A stretch of DNA of 12,541 nucleotides from an uncultured Pyrinomonas sp. (GCA_937135995.1 CAKZOF010000096.1:1-12541), one strand, 5' to 3'. Shown: positions 1 to 8,003, counted from the first letter of the stretch. A program made the numbers and translations. The notes: generated by a model from the sequence alone, not told the origin.

Positions 1-1878
1 CACGCTGCCGATGCCGTCCTCCCGGAGCACCCGGCGCCCCTCGGCGAAGGCACGCGCCATCGCCTGCTCGTAGAACTCTCGGTCCTTCGGGCGGCCGTCT
101 TCGGTCAACGACCGCTCGTTCTGCACCGCCTCGCGCGTCTTGGGCGTGAGTGGATTTGTTGGATCGAACGGATCGCGCAGCAGCGCATGACCCGGCAGCG
201 CCCGTTTGAGCCAGACGAGGAAGAAGTCCGAAAGGTCGGCATAGGGAACCGCGTCGTAATAGGGCGGATCGGTGAACCAAATAGACGCCGATTCATCTGG
301 GAGGGGATGCTGTGTCGCGTCAGCGCTCTGGACCTGGCCTGTTCTGGATGGCCATTCAACGAAGGACGTGACAGTTTTGTCTGTATTGCTGACTCGATCA
401 TCCCAACTTCCCGTCGATGCCGAAAGTGGTGCCGCCTCGGCGAAATCCCAGGACATCGGTAAAGTCTGGCGCGCGAATACATGCTCGACCTTCTCTTGGT
501 CCGCCTGCGGACGCCACGTTGCAAGTACGGCATTGCGATCAACGACACCATCCAATATGAGCGCCAAGATATTGGCGAGTGCGGAGCAATTATCCTCAAA
601 GGAGGTACGTCCTAGAACCATCAGGGCCACCTTCTGCCGCGCGGTGAACAGGTCGCCCCACTGCAGCATGCCGTAGCGCTGCACGCTGAATGCTCGGCCA
701 GCCCCCGAACCGCCGCCGACAGGTGTCGGCTCATCCGGCACTGGGCAAAGCCCCTGCCTGCCGCCGCGTTCCCACTCGTCGAGGATCGCTTTGAGCCGCT
801 GCTGCGCCCTCCAGACCGCCGCGTAGTCGTGTTCGGTGGGCAGGCGGTAGTGCCGTCCCTGCTCGCCGGGCCGGAGCGTCACCACGGCAAGCAGCCGTGC
901 GCCGCCGGTGCGTCGCCCTCGCGCATCGAAGACCACGTCCGCCCCGCCCCGTTCGGCCGCAAGCTGCTCCCGCACCCGTTCCGGCGGCAGGACCGAGCCG
1001 CAGGCAAGACACCGCGCCTTCGCCCGCGCGACCGTGCCATCCGGCACCTCGCGTTCGCTCTTCGGCTCGAAGACCTCGAATTCCACGCGCGGCGGCTCGC
1101 CGGCCCGACGCTCGACCCGATATCGCAGCGCGCGCTTGCGATTGGCCTTCTTGCAGAGCCAGAAGGAGCGCGCGAGCGGAATCTCCGCGCCACAGTTCGG
1201 CGCCTCGCAGCGGACCGTCCGCGCCCAGAGGTAGGCAATCGGTATGGCGCCGTCCGGGTCCTTCGGGTAGAGGTCGGCCAGTTCCTTTTCCGCCTCGCGC
1301 TTGATCTCGGCGCCGACGCGCCGCAACTCTTCGGCCAGCTCCGGTCCGTGGCGCGGGATATCCTCGAGCATGACCTTGAGGATCAAGCAGGCGACGGGGT
1401 TCAAGTCGCTGGCGAAGGCCGCGCACCCTAGGCGCAGCGCCTCGAGCGGGATCGAGCCGCCTCCGGCGAACGGATCCACCACCAGCGGCGTCTCCGCCGG
1501 GTAGGCCGCCTTCACCAGCGCCCGGGCCACCTCCAGATAGGTGTGGTTCGCGGCCAGGTCCCAGTTGGCGAAGTCGGCAATGAAGCGGAGCAGCGCCCGG
1601 CGCAGGTCTTCATCATCAGAGCCAATCAGACCTTGCACACGCGGGAGCATCTCGCGCGCTTTGGCCTTGAAATCTTCGGGACAGAGCGGATCGCACGGAT
1701 CTGGGAAGAGCAATCCCAACAGCACCGCGCGGCACGAAGCCAAAGGCCGCCGCGCCCACCACAGGTGCAGCGTGCTCGGGTGGCCGTGGCGGATGGACTT
1801 TTCCCGCGCCGCGTGCTTCGACACTTCGGCGATGGGAAAATCGACTTCGGCGAGACGTTTGCAGCTTTTAGGGATCAT
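1..1878 (-). CDS. DUF1156-family (COG1743-type) DNA adenine methyltransferase with Zn ribbon, 3' end cut by window edge
   Basis: One uninterrupted frame runs from the ATG at 1878 to the left edge with no stop, giving 626 visible residues, so the C-terminus is missing. The N-terminus carries the hallmark of DUF1156 methylases: AREKSIRHGHPSTLHLWWAR then RPLASCRAVL (about residues 24-53). The SAM-binding motif I is DPFAGGGSIPLEALRLG from D135. The catalytic motif IV is DPPYYDAVPY from D537, the (D/N)PP(Y/F) signature of N6-adenine amino-methyltransferases. Between them lie candidate zinc ligands C224-x4-C229, C242 and C290-x2-C293. The order I-Zn-IV and the large insert fit COG1743. A weak Shine-Dalgarno (GAGGG) lies about 6 nt before the ATG. 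A stop at 1924-1926 limits longer forms; GTG at 1890 is the only credible alternative. The gene lies 133 bp downstream of the helicase on the same strand. Inferred role: self-DNA modification in a restriction/defence system. Confidence 0.9.
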   Translation of the reverse strand, partial: MIPKSCKRLAEVDFPIAEVSKHAAREKSIRHGHPSTLHLWWARRPLASCRAVLLGLLFPDPCDPLCPEDFKAKAREMLPRVQGLIGSDDEDLRRALLRFIADFANWDLAANHTYLEVARALVKAAYPAETPLVVDPFAGGGSIPLEALRLGCAAFASDLNPVACLILKVMLEDIPRHGPELAEELRRVGAEIKREAEKELADLYPKDPDGAIPIAYLWARTVRCEAPNCGAEIPLARSFWLCKKANRKRALRYRVERRAGEPPRVEFEVFEPKSEREVPDGTVARAKARCLACGSVLPPERVREQLAAERGGADVVFDARGRRTGGARLLAVVTLRPGEQGRHYRLPTEHDYAAVWRAQQRLKAILDEWERGGRQGLCPVPDEPTPVGGGSGAGRAFSVQRYGMLQWGDLFTARQKVALMVLGRTSFEDNCSALANILALILDGVVDRNAVLATWRPQADQEKVEHVFARQTLPMSWDFAEAAPLSASTGSWDDRVSNTDKTVTSFVEWPSRTGQVQSADATQHPLPDESASIWFTDPPYYDAVPYADLSDFFLVWLKRALPGHALLRDPFDPTNPLTPKTREAVQNERSLTEDGRPKDREFYEQAMARAFAEGRRVLREDGIGSV

Positions 1879-1934
1879 GAATACCCTCACGATGTGGACG
1901 TATGTGCGAACTTGTCTATAGGTTCATCGGGCGT

Positions 1935-2028
1935 CATGATGCATCTCAGTAGTCGGCGCGATTCGGTTCCAAACCGATCAAGAGGTCGCGCACGCCGCGC
2001 CATGATGCATCTCAGTAATCGGCGCGAT
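1935..2028. repeat. 28-bp direct repeat, two copies with 66-bp period, overlapping the helicase stop codon
   Basis: Copy 1 is at 1935-1962 and copy 2 at 2001-2028; they match at 27 of 28 positions. Copy 2 contains the last codons and the TGA of the helicase gene. Copy 1 lies 66 bp (22 codons) further downstream, so it is in the same frame. Read on the minus strand both copies encode RADY followed by TGA and the same GATGCATCATG tail; the single difference is a silent GAT/GAC in the Asp codon. The stretch between the two stops reads DLLIGLEPNRADY, which resembles the helicase end DALIRSMQVREDRADY. This suggests a divergent second copy of a helicase 3' end rather than a random tandem repeat. 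Confidence 0.85.
1963..1977. repeat. Small perfect hairpin between helicase and methyltransferase
   Basis: TCGGTTCCAAACCGA forms a 6-bp perfect stem with a 3-nt loop. It sits between the two copies of the 28-bp direct repeat, in the gap between the helicase stop and the methyltransferase start. No T-run follows on the minus strand, so it is not a classical intrinsic terminator. It could slow or process the transcript between the two genes, or be part of a dispersed element: a nearly identical hairpin occurs at 8037-8054. Confidence 0.5.
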
Positions 2029-5000
2029 CCTCGCGCACCTGCATCGATCTGATCAAGGCATCCACCGAAAGGTAGTAGTGCTCCACTTTCGTCACTTCAT
2101 GCCACGGGAAGCGGGCCGGATCTTTGATCGGCTCCTGAAGTTTCGGTTCGGACGCGCAATCGGTGACGATGTACAGCCAATAGCAATCGCGCCGGTCTTC
2201 AGCCACGCGGCGTTCGTTCGGCGTGAGCAGGATGGTGCCTGTCGCGCCCGCTAAACCCTTCACTTCGATGAGGCGTAGTTCGCCAGAGCTGAGATCCAAG
2301 CTCGTGATGTCGTATCCCAAGTTCTTCTCGTGAACATCGAAGACTTGACGGCCCTGCGCCCTCTCGTACTCCATCACGACGCGCATGGCCGTGGCTTCGG
2401 TTTCAGGATTGGGTTGCAAGCGTCGCACCTCGAGCGCTTGGCGCTCGGGATGGGGCAATACGAGCACGCTGGCGATGCGCTCAACATCTTGAAGCGTGAG
2501 CGAGCGCTGTCGCCCTAGCTCCCTGCGCCGCCGATCCCGTCGCTGAAGAAGCTCCGCGTGGCGTGTTTCGGCCATCGCGAGCCGCCCTTCGGCGCCCTGC
2601 TCGCCGCGGTTCACCGCTTCCTGCGCCCGCCCGATCTCTTCGTCGGCGCGTTGCAGTAGCTCCGTGAGAGCGAGTTCGACATGCGCGGCAATGCGCTCGA
2701 TTTCACTCAAGCGCTCGCTGCGCGTGTCTTCGAGAAAGGGCATAAGCGCATGCTCATTGAGCCAAGCCGTAACCTCGCCAGCTTCAACGACGGCGGGCAG
2801 CGTCTCTGGCGGGTTCGCGGGGATGAAATTACCGAGAAGGTTTGGCTCGCGCAGGCTCGGCTCGCCATTGGTCGGGATTTCGACCGCAAACAATCGCTCG
2901 TGAATGACCTGGCCCAGGCCGTCCACCACCCGGGCACGGTAGAAATCCACCCGCGCCGGCGCATCGTGCTGGAGCGAATAGAAGGTCGCTCCTTTGCGAA
3001 ACTCCTCGAGCGCTTTCGCGTGGATGTGGCGGCGGATGGCTTCAAAGAGAGCGTGTCCGGGCGTCACCCATTCTAGATTATGCTTTTCGGCGATCTCTCG
3101 ATCTGTCGAGAAACGCGGGTATTTTTTGACTAAAGGTGACAGTCGCCAGCCCGGCTCATTCTCGTGTTGGTGTAGCGCCGGGGGAGTCCTTCCCGGATCG
3201 AATGTGTGAGGAAGATCGGGAACAGGTTTGAGCGTGAACGAGACAAACTCGGACGCCTCTTGGATGAATCGCGCAATGGTTTCGGGAATAACGCGCCGCT
3301 CTTGGGCGCGGGCGCGGCGTTCGATCAGCATTTCGAGATTGAGCCTCTTCGTGGCGAGCCCTTCAAGGGCATTTTGGCAGATGCGGCGAAACTCGCGTTC
3401 ATCCACGTTCCGAAGCAACCGCTCCTCAAGATCGGCGTCACCGAGCCGCCCAGCGTAATAGTCGCGCAGCACCCGTTCCACATAAGCTGCCGGTAGAACC
3501 TCGCCGACCACATTGAACACGGCATCATCATCGAGGGCATTACGGATCTCCTGAAGCTTGTCCAAGAGTCGCTGCAACACCCGGCCCTCGATGGTGTTGG
3601 TCGCGACGAAGTTGAAGATCAAGCAGTTTTTGCGCTGACCGTAGCGGTGGATGCGACCGATGCGCTGCTCGAGCCGGTTCGGGTTCCACGGAATGTCGTA
3701 GTTGACAAGGATGTGGCAGACCTGAAGATTGATGCCTTCTCCCGCCGCATCGGTGGCGATCAGGATCTGAATAGCACCTTCGCGAAATTGCTGCTCGGCG
3801 TACAGACGTGTTTCAGGCTCGTCCCGCGTGCCGGGCCTCATCCCACCGTGAATGCAACCGACGCGGAAGCCCCACGATCTGAGTCGTTCGACCAAGTAGT
3901 CGAGCGTGTCTCTGAATTCGGTGAAGATGAGCAGCCGTTTCTCCGGGTCGTTGAAGAAACCCTCCTGCTGAAGCAACTCCCTTAGCTTGGAGAGCTTAGC
4001 TTCGGCGCCCGATTGTTCGACGGCGCGCGCCTGAAGGGCTAGCGCCTTCAACTCTTGAATCTCGTCATAGACCTGCTGGGCGTTGCTGGCAAGCGTGACG
4101 GCCTCGAGCGCTTTTTCGAGGCGTTCGCGCTCGCTCTCTTCCATCTCCTCCAGTTCGTCCGAGTCGGGAAGGTATGGGGGAGCCGACGGCGCAAGGTCTT
4201 GGGCTCGCTTCAAGCTCTCCTCCAAGCGTCTGGCCCTGTTTTCGAGCGAGCGCCGCATGGCGTAGGCGCTCGAGGCTAACCGCCGCTGATAAAACGACAT
4301 CAAGAAGCCGACGGCACGAGCACGCGGGTCGTCGCCCTGGTCGGCGGCCCTAGCGCTCTGTTGTTTGACGAAGCGGGTCACGCCGCGATAGAGATCAAAC
4401 TCCGCCCCGTCAATGTGAAACTCTACGGTGTGCGGAATGCGTTTTGTGAAGATCTTCTCCGCTACCCACATCCCATCTGGCCGACGCTCCGGGAAATAGA
4501 CCATGGCCTCCTTTGTGCGGCGCAGGTAAAAGGGCGCGCGACGCTGATTCATCGCCTCGCGGATGGATTTCACGTCGGCGTAGGCATCGGCATCGAGAAG
4601 TCGGAGAAAGAGGCTGAAGTTCTCCGGATCGCCCTTGTGCGGCGTGGCCGTAAGAAGAAGCATGTGATCCGATTGATCGCGCAAAAGCTCACCCAGCTTG
4701 TAACGCTGGCTCTTATGGCTCTCGTCGGAAGCCGACATGCGATGCGCTTCATCCACAATGACCAGATCCCAGTGGACTTGGCGCAGACCGGGTAGGATCT
4801 CTTCGCGCTTGGCCAGGTCGAGCGAAGTGATGACTCGCTTCTGGTCCAGCCACTGGTTGATACCGAATTGCCCTCGAATGTCACTGCCTTTGAGAACGAT
4901 GAACTGCGCCTCGAATTTCTCCTTCAGCTCACGCTGCCATTGGAAAGTCAGATTGGACGGGCAGACGATGAGAATCCGCTCCGCCAAACCTCGCAGCTCA

Positions 5001-5434
5001 AGCTCGCGGATCAATAGGCCCGCCATGATCGTCTTCCCTGCGCCCGCATCATCAGCGAGCAGGAATCGAACGCGCGGAAGCTTGAGTAGATAGTCATAGA
5101 CCGCTTCGAGCTGGTGCGGCAAAGGATCAACGCGAGAGATCGAAAGGGCGAAGTACGGGTCGAACTCGTAAGCGATGCCCAGAGAATAGGCCTGCAATCC
5201 AAGCCGCAGGAGCCGGCCATCCCCATCGTAGGTTGAGTGAGAATCAATAATGGTCAGACTCTCCAGATCGGATTTAGCCAAAATCACCTTGCGAAAACGC
5301 CCCGACTTCACGCCGACCAGTCTAAACTCCCACATGTCAGGGCCGATCGCTTGCACCGATTCCACGCGCATCGGCTCATCGAAAAGTGGGCCTGTCAAAA
5401 CCTGATCCTGCTTCGGCACTGAACCGCCGTTCAT
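2012..5434 (-). CDS. SNF2-family DEAH helicase with C-terminal DUF3883 (PD-(D/E)XK-like) domain, DrmD-like
   Basis: This 1140-residue protein carries a complete SNF2/superfamily-2 ATPase. Walker A is DDAGAGKT (128-135), DEAH is 228-231, motif III is TAT (262-264), and motifs V-VI are ATDAAGEGINLQ (560-571) and EQRIGRIHRYGQ (589-600). Residues about 905-975 are charged and Leu/Glu/Arg-rich, probably a coiled coil. Residues about 1010-1125 match DUF3883: GYDI at 1040-1043 and IEVKG at 1056-1060 supply the spaced acidic and Lys residues of a PD-(D/E)XK nuclease fold. Start ATG 5434 is preceded by GGAGGAG at 7 nt, a strong ribosome site. It is the first gene of a leftward pair with a methyltransferase. 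The helicase core resembles DrmD-type helicases of class 1 DISARM, which also pair with an adenine methylase; that link is inferred from motif style. Likely role: ATP-driven translocation on foreign DNA, possibly with cleavage by the C-terminal domain. Nuclease activity is not certain, since many DUF3883 domains are uncharacterised. Confidence 0.92.
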   Translation of the reverse strand: MNGGSVPKQDQVLTGPLFDEPMRVESVQAIGPDMWEFRLVGVKSGRFRKVILAKSDLESLTIIDSHSTYDGDGRLLRLGLQAYSLGIAYEFDPYFALSISRVDPLPHQLEAVYDYLLKLPRVRFLLADDAGAGKTIMAGLLIRELELRGLAERILIVCPSNLTFQWQRELKEKFEAQFIVLKGSDIRGQFGINQWLDQKRVITSLDLAKREEILPGLRQVHWDLVIVDEAHRMSASDESHKSQRYKLGELLRDQSDHMLLLTATPHKGDPENFSLFLRLLDADAYADVKSIREAMNQRRAPFYLRRTKEAMVYFPERRPDGMWVAEKIFTKRIPHTVEFHIDGAEFDLYRGVTRFVKQQSARAADQGDDPRARAVGFLMSFYQRRLASSAYAMRRSLENRARRLEESLKRAQDLAPSAPPYLPDSDELEEMEESERERLEKALEAVTLASNAQQVYDEIQELKALALQARAVEQSGAEAKLSKLRELLQQEGFFNDPEKRLLIFTEFRDTLDYLVERLRSWGFRVGCIHGGMRPGTRDEPETRLYAEQQFREGAIQILIATDAAGEGINLQVCHILVNYDIPWNPNRLEQRIGRIHRYGQRKNCLIFNFVATNTIEGRVLQRLLDKLQEIRNALDDDAVFNVVGEVLPAAYVERVLRDYYAGRLGDADLEERLLRNVDEREFRRICQNALEGLATKRLNLEMLIERRARAQERRVIPETIARFIQEASEFVSFTLKPVPDLPHTFDPGRTPPALHQHENEPGWRLSPLVKKYPRFSTDREIAEKHNLEWVTPGHALFEAIRRHIHAKALEEFRKGATFYSLQHDAPARVDFYRARVVDGLGQVIHERLFAVEIPTNGEPSLREPNLLGNFIPANPPETLPAVVEAGEVTAWLNEHALMPFLEDTRSERLSEIERIAAHVELALTELLQRADEEIGRAQEAVNRGEQGAEGRLAMAETRHAELLQRRDRRRRELGRQRSLTLQDVERIASVLVLPHPERQALEVRRLQPNPETEATAMRVVMEYERAQGRQVFDVHEKNLGYDITSLDLSSGELRLIEVKGLAGATGTILLTPNERRVAEDRRDCYWLYIVTDCASEPKLQEPIKDPARFPWHEVTKVEHYYLSVDALIRSMQVREDRADY

Positions 5435-5813
5435 CGAATATCTCCTCCGAATTGCGAAAGGTAGCGCCGCGCGGACACGTTAAGGTGTCGGATCCCGCAT
5501 GTCGCCAAAGATGAGGCGCGACACATGTTCTCTTTTCAGTTAAAGCTTAAAAGAGCTTCGAACAGGCGCGCTATATGGCCAGAACCGGCCCCAAGGAATT
5601 ATCTACGCAGTGTCCCATAAATCAAGTCGGTCCCTTCAAGGCCGAGATGTTCGGTCATTCACCAAGCTACACTTCCCTGTTAAGGCTGAACCGCAGAAGA
5701 CCTCTTCTTCCCTAGTCAAGCCACAATTTGCTAGAGATGAACACATCGGTGATACTCTCTGATTCAACGATCGTTCAAAGATCCCGCCTGCAGAGTCTCC
5801 TTACCGTCATGGC
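5435..5813. other. Divergent intergenic region between helicase and ATP-grasp gene, no gene seen
   Basis: About 380 bp between divergently transcribed genes, visibly richer in A+T than the flanks and with no convincing coding frame. It must hold the helicase promoter on the minus strand, but I see no clear -35/-10 pair for it. Two inverted repeats stand out: GACAC/GTGTC at 5474-5489 (5-bp stem, 6-nt loop) and CTCTTTT/AAAAGAG at 5530-5555 (7-bp stem, 12-nt loop). No tRNA, riboswitch or insertion sequence is recognisable. Confidence 0.6.
5530..5555. promoter_or_regulatory. Inverted repeat upstream of helicase gene, operator candidate
   Basis: CTCTTTT (5530-5536) and AAAAGAG (5549-5555) are perfect 7-bp arms around a 12-nt centre. 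It lies about 100 bp before the helicase start, where a repressor of a defence operon might bind. The centre itself holds TTAA...TTAA. There is no homologous operator to compare with, so function is inference. Confidence 0.3.
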
Positions 5814-5842
5814 TTGACACCGCACTGCTACTATCTTAGACT
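5814..5842 (+). promoter_or_regulatory. Sigma70-like promoter for the ATP-grasp/LLM pair
   Basis: A perfect -35 box TTGACA (5814-5819) is followed after exactly 17 bp by TAGACT (5837-5842), which matches four of six positions of the -10 consensus. Initiation would fall near 5849, leaving a leader of about 34 nt before the TTG start at 5883, with GAGGA at 5870-5874. The open frame extends upstream through this promoter, so a start at the TTG of the -35 box would be an artefact. The -10 is imperfect; TATCTT at 5833 is an alternative with a shorter spacer. Confidence 0.55.
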
Positions 5843-5882
5843 GTCCGTTCGCTATATTGACAGATCCGCGAGGAACCCGCTG

Positions 5883-6842
5883 TTGAGCTCGAAGAGCAGA
5901 CCGATCGCCATCTTCTACGAACATCCGGACTGGTTCCGGCCGCTCTTTGCCGAATTGGACCGCCGCGCGATCCCCTATGTGCGGCTCGATGCCCGTTGCC
6001 ACCGGTATGATCCGCAGACGCGCGCCGAAGATTACGCGCTCTTCTTCAACCGGATGAGTCCATCGGCCTACTTGCGCGGCGCGGGTCACGCCATCTTCTA
6101 CACGCTCGGGCTGCTCGAACAACTCGAACGCTCGGGCGTGCGCGTCATCAACGGCGCCGAAGCCTTCAGATACGAGATCTCCAAGGCGCGACAGTTGCAG
6201 CTTCTCGCTTCGCTCGGACTCGACGCGCCGCGCGCTCACGTCATCAACTGCGCGGATCAAGCGCTCGAAGCGGCGCGCGAACTGCGCTTCCCCGTGGTCG
6301 TCAAAGCCAACATCGGCGGGAGCGGCGCCGGCATCGCGCGCTACGACACGCCGGACCAGCTTGCGCGCGCCGTCGAGAACGAACGCCTCGATCTCGGCAT
6401 CGATGGAACGGCGCTGGTTCAAGAGTTCATCCCGGCGCGCAACGGTCACATCACGCGCGTCGAGACGCTCGGCGGGCGTTATCTTTACGCCATCAACGTC
6501 TATTCTTCCGCCGACAACTTCAATCTCTGTCCGGCTGATGCATGTCAAACGACCGACGGCGTCGAACTCGCGCGCAGCGCGTGTCCGGTTGATGCGCCGA
6601 AATCCGGGTTGCGCGTGGAAGCTTACACGCCGCCCGCGGAAGTGATCGCGGCGGTCGAGCGCATCGCGCAAGCGGCCCACTTGGATGTCGGCGGGATCGA
6701 ATACATCGTGGACGATCGCGATGGGCGCTTGTACTACTACGACATCAACGCGCTCTCGAACTTCGTCGCCGATGCGCCGCGCGTCGTCGGATTCGATCCC
6801 TTCGCGAAGCTGGTCGATTTTCTCGTGGCGGAGGCACGCTGA
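5883..6842 (+). CDS. RimK-like ATP-grasp ligase
   Basis: A 319-residue ATP-grasp protein of the type that joins a carboxylate, via acylphosphate, to an amine or similar nucleophile. An N-terminal pre-ATP-grasp domain (about 1-95) precedes SKARQLQLLASLGL (100-113). The ATP-binding stretch is FPVVVKANIGGSGAGI (136-151), with K141 in the nucleotide-binding Lys position. A second strand is LVQEFIPARNGHI (178-190). The metal-binding end is YYYDINALSN (284-293), where D287 and N289 take the place of the usual E-x-N pair. An insert near 214-235 carries three cysteines (CPADAC plus C234), unusual for RimK. Start TTG 5883 is preferred because GAGGA lies 8 nt upstream and a promoter occupies the upstream part of the frame; the first in-frame ATG is only at residue 58. 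Its stop overlaps the next gene's start (ATGA), so the two are translationally coupled. The substrate is unknown. Confidence 0.85.
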   Translation: MSSKSRPIAIFYEHPDWFRPLFAELDRRAIPYVRLDARCHRYDPQTRAEDYALFFNRMSPSAYLRGAGHAIFYTLGLLEQLERSGVRVINGAEAFRYEISKARQLQLLASLGLDAPRAHVINCADQALEAARELRFPVVVKANIGGSGAGIARYDTPDQLARAVENERLDLGIDGTALVQEFIPARNGHITRVETLGGRYLYAINVYSSADNFNLCPADACQTTDGVELARSACPVDAPKSGLRVEAYTPPAEVIAAVERIAQAAHLDVGGIEYIVDDRDGRLYYYDINALSNFVADAPRVVGFDPFAKLVDFLVAEAR

Positions 6843-7888
6843 TGCGTTACGGTTACTGGCTGCCGGTCTTCGGCGGTTGGCTGCGCAACGTCGAAGATGA
6901 AGGGATGGAAGCGAGCTGGGCTTACGTCAGCAAGCTCGCGCGCCGCAGCGAAGCGCTCGGGTATGATCTGACGCTTATCGCCGAACTGAACTTGAACGAC
7001 ATCAAAGGCGTGGACGCCCCTTCGCTCGATGCGTGGTCCACAGCGGCGGCGCTCGCCGCCGTCACCGAGCGGCTCGAACTGATGGTCGCCGTGCGTCCGA
7101 CATTTCACAACCCGGCGTTGCTCGCCAAACAGGCGGCCAACATCGATCACATCAGCGGCGGACGACTCTCGCTCAACGTCGTCGCGGCGTGGTGGGCTGA
7201 AGAGGCGCGCAAATACGGCGTACAGTTCGAACAACACGATGACCGTTACGCGCGCACGGCGGAATGGATCGAACTGGTCGATCGCCTGTGGAAAGAGGAC
7301 CACTTCTCTTTCGAGGGGCGTTACTACAAGGTCGAAGATGCCGTGCTGCAACCCAAGCCGCTCGCGCGCCCGCGCCCGACGATCTACGCCGGCGGAGAAT
7401 CGGAAGCGGCCAAAGAGATGATCGCACGCCTGTGCGATGCCTACGTGATGCACGGCGACCCGCCCGACAAAATCCGGCGCAAGATTGAAGACATGTCCGC
7501 AAGGCGCGCGCGGCATGGCTTGCCATCGCTCAAATTCGGCGTCGCCGCTTACGTCATCGTGCGCGACACGGAAGAAGAAGCACAACGCGAGCTACAACGC
7601 ATCACCGACGTGCGCCAATCGGCGGCTGGATATGCCAACTATCAACAGTGGCTCGCCAACACGCAGCTCGAGCAGCGCGTTTCGCTGGAAGATTATTCGG
7701 TGTCGAATCGGGGATTGCGCTCCGGTCTCGTCGGCACGCCGGAACAGGTCGCCGAGCGGATCGATGCTTTCGAGGCCGTCGGCGTCGATCTGCTCTTGCT
7801 CCAGTTCAGCCCGCAACTCGAAGAGATGGAACGCTTCGCCGAAACGGTGATGCCGCTTAGAGAACGTGCAGCAGCAGCTCGAGGATAG
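6842..7888 (+). CDS. LLM-class flavin-dependent monooxygenase (SsuD/SfnG-like)
   Basis: A 348-residue bacterial luciferase-like TIM-barrel enzyme, expected to use FMNH2 supplied by a separate reductase together with O2. Family marks are the N-terminal YGYWLPVFGG (3-12), DHISGGRLSLNVVAAW (102-117), the flavin-phosphate stretch AGGESEAAKEM (183-193) followed by DAYVMHG, and GLVGTPEQVAERI (295-307). The C-terminal LLLLQFSPQLEEMERFAE resembles alkanesulfonate (SsuD) and dimethylsulfone (SfnG) monooxygenases. The length is usual for this group. The start ATG overlaps the ATP-grasp stop by one base (TGATG) and has a strong GGAGG 7 nt upstream, so the two proteins are made together. No reductase, sulfonate transporter or sulfur gene lies nearby, so a sulfonate substrate is not supported by context; oxidation of the ligase product or precursor is an equally good inference. 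Confidence 0.88.
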   Translation: MRYGYWLPVFGGWLRNVEDEGMEASWAYVSKLARRSEALGYDLTLIAELNLNDIKGVDAPSLDAWSTAAALAAVTERLELMVAVRPTFHNPALLAKQAANIDHISGGRLSLNVVAAWWAEEARKYGVQFEQHDDRYARTAEWIELVDRLWKEDHFSFEGRYYKVEDAVLQPKPLARPRPTIYAGGESEAAKEMIARLCDAYVMHGDPPDKIRRKIEDMSARRARHGLPSLKFGVAAYVIVRDTEEEAQRELQRITDVRQSAAGYANYQQWLANTQLEQRVSLEDYSVSNRGLRSGLVGTPEQVAERIDAFEAVGVDLLLLQFSPQLEEMERFAETVMPLRERAAAARG

Positions 7889-7980
7889 ATGTTCGTCGCC
7901 AGTGATAACTTGTAATGGTCAAGGCCTATCGCGCTGGCGGTTTTCCGTAAGTGCATTCAAGGTTCGTCGCAAATAACGAT

Positions 7981-8003
7981 CGCCCATGATCGCGGGCGCT
8001 TTT
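7981..8003 (+). terminator. Weak intrinsic terminator candidate after the LLM gene
   Basis: CGCCC (7981-7985) pairs with GGGCG (7994-7998) around an 8-nt loop and is followed by CTTTTC on the plus strand. It lies about 92 bp after the LLM stop, in the right place to end the ATP-grasp/LLM transcript. The stem is short and the T-run has only four bases, so it is a weak call. Confidence 0.35.

Noticed and set aside
105..676. Open frames on both strands at the left end (for example 187-462 plus and 105-599 minus)
   Set aside because: The third minus-strand frame carries the methyltransferase with DPPYY and a family-typical sequence throughout; the others are shadows without family features.
731..1431. 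Long Arg/Ala/Gly-rich frames, 731-1426 minus and 829-1431 plus
   Set aside because: They overlap the Zn-ribbon part of the methyltransferase in other frames, and their composition is that of out-of-frame G+C-rich DNA.
5814..5882. Upstream extension of the ATP-grasp protein from TTG 5814
   Set aside because: The TTG is part of a consensus -35 box, and the extra 23 residues have no family likeness; TTG 5883 has a ribosome site.
5775..6680. 301-codon minus-strand frame opposite the ATP-grasp gene
   Set aside because: It is antisense to a gene with clear ATP-grasp motifs, and its own translation has no recognisable domain.
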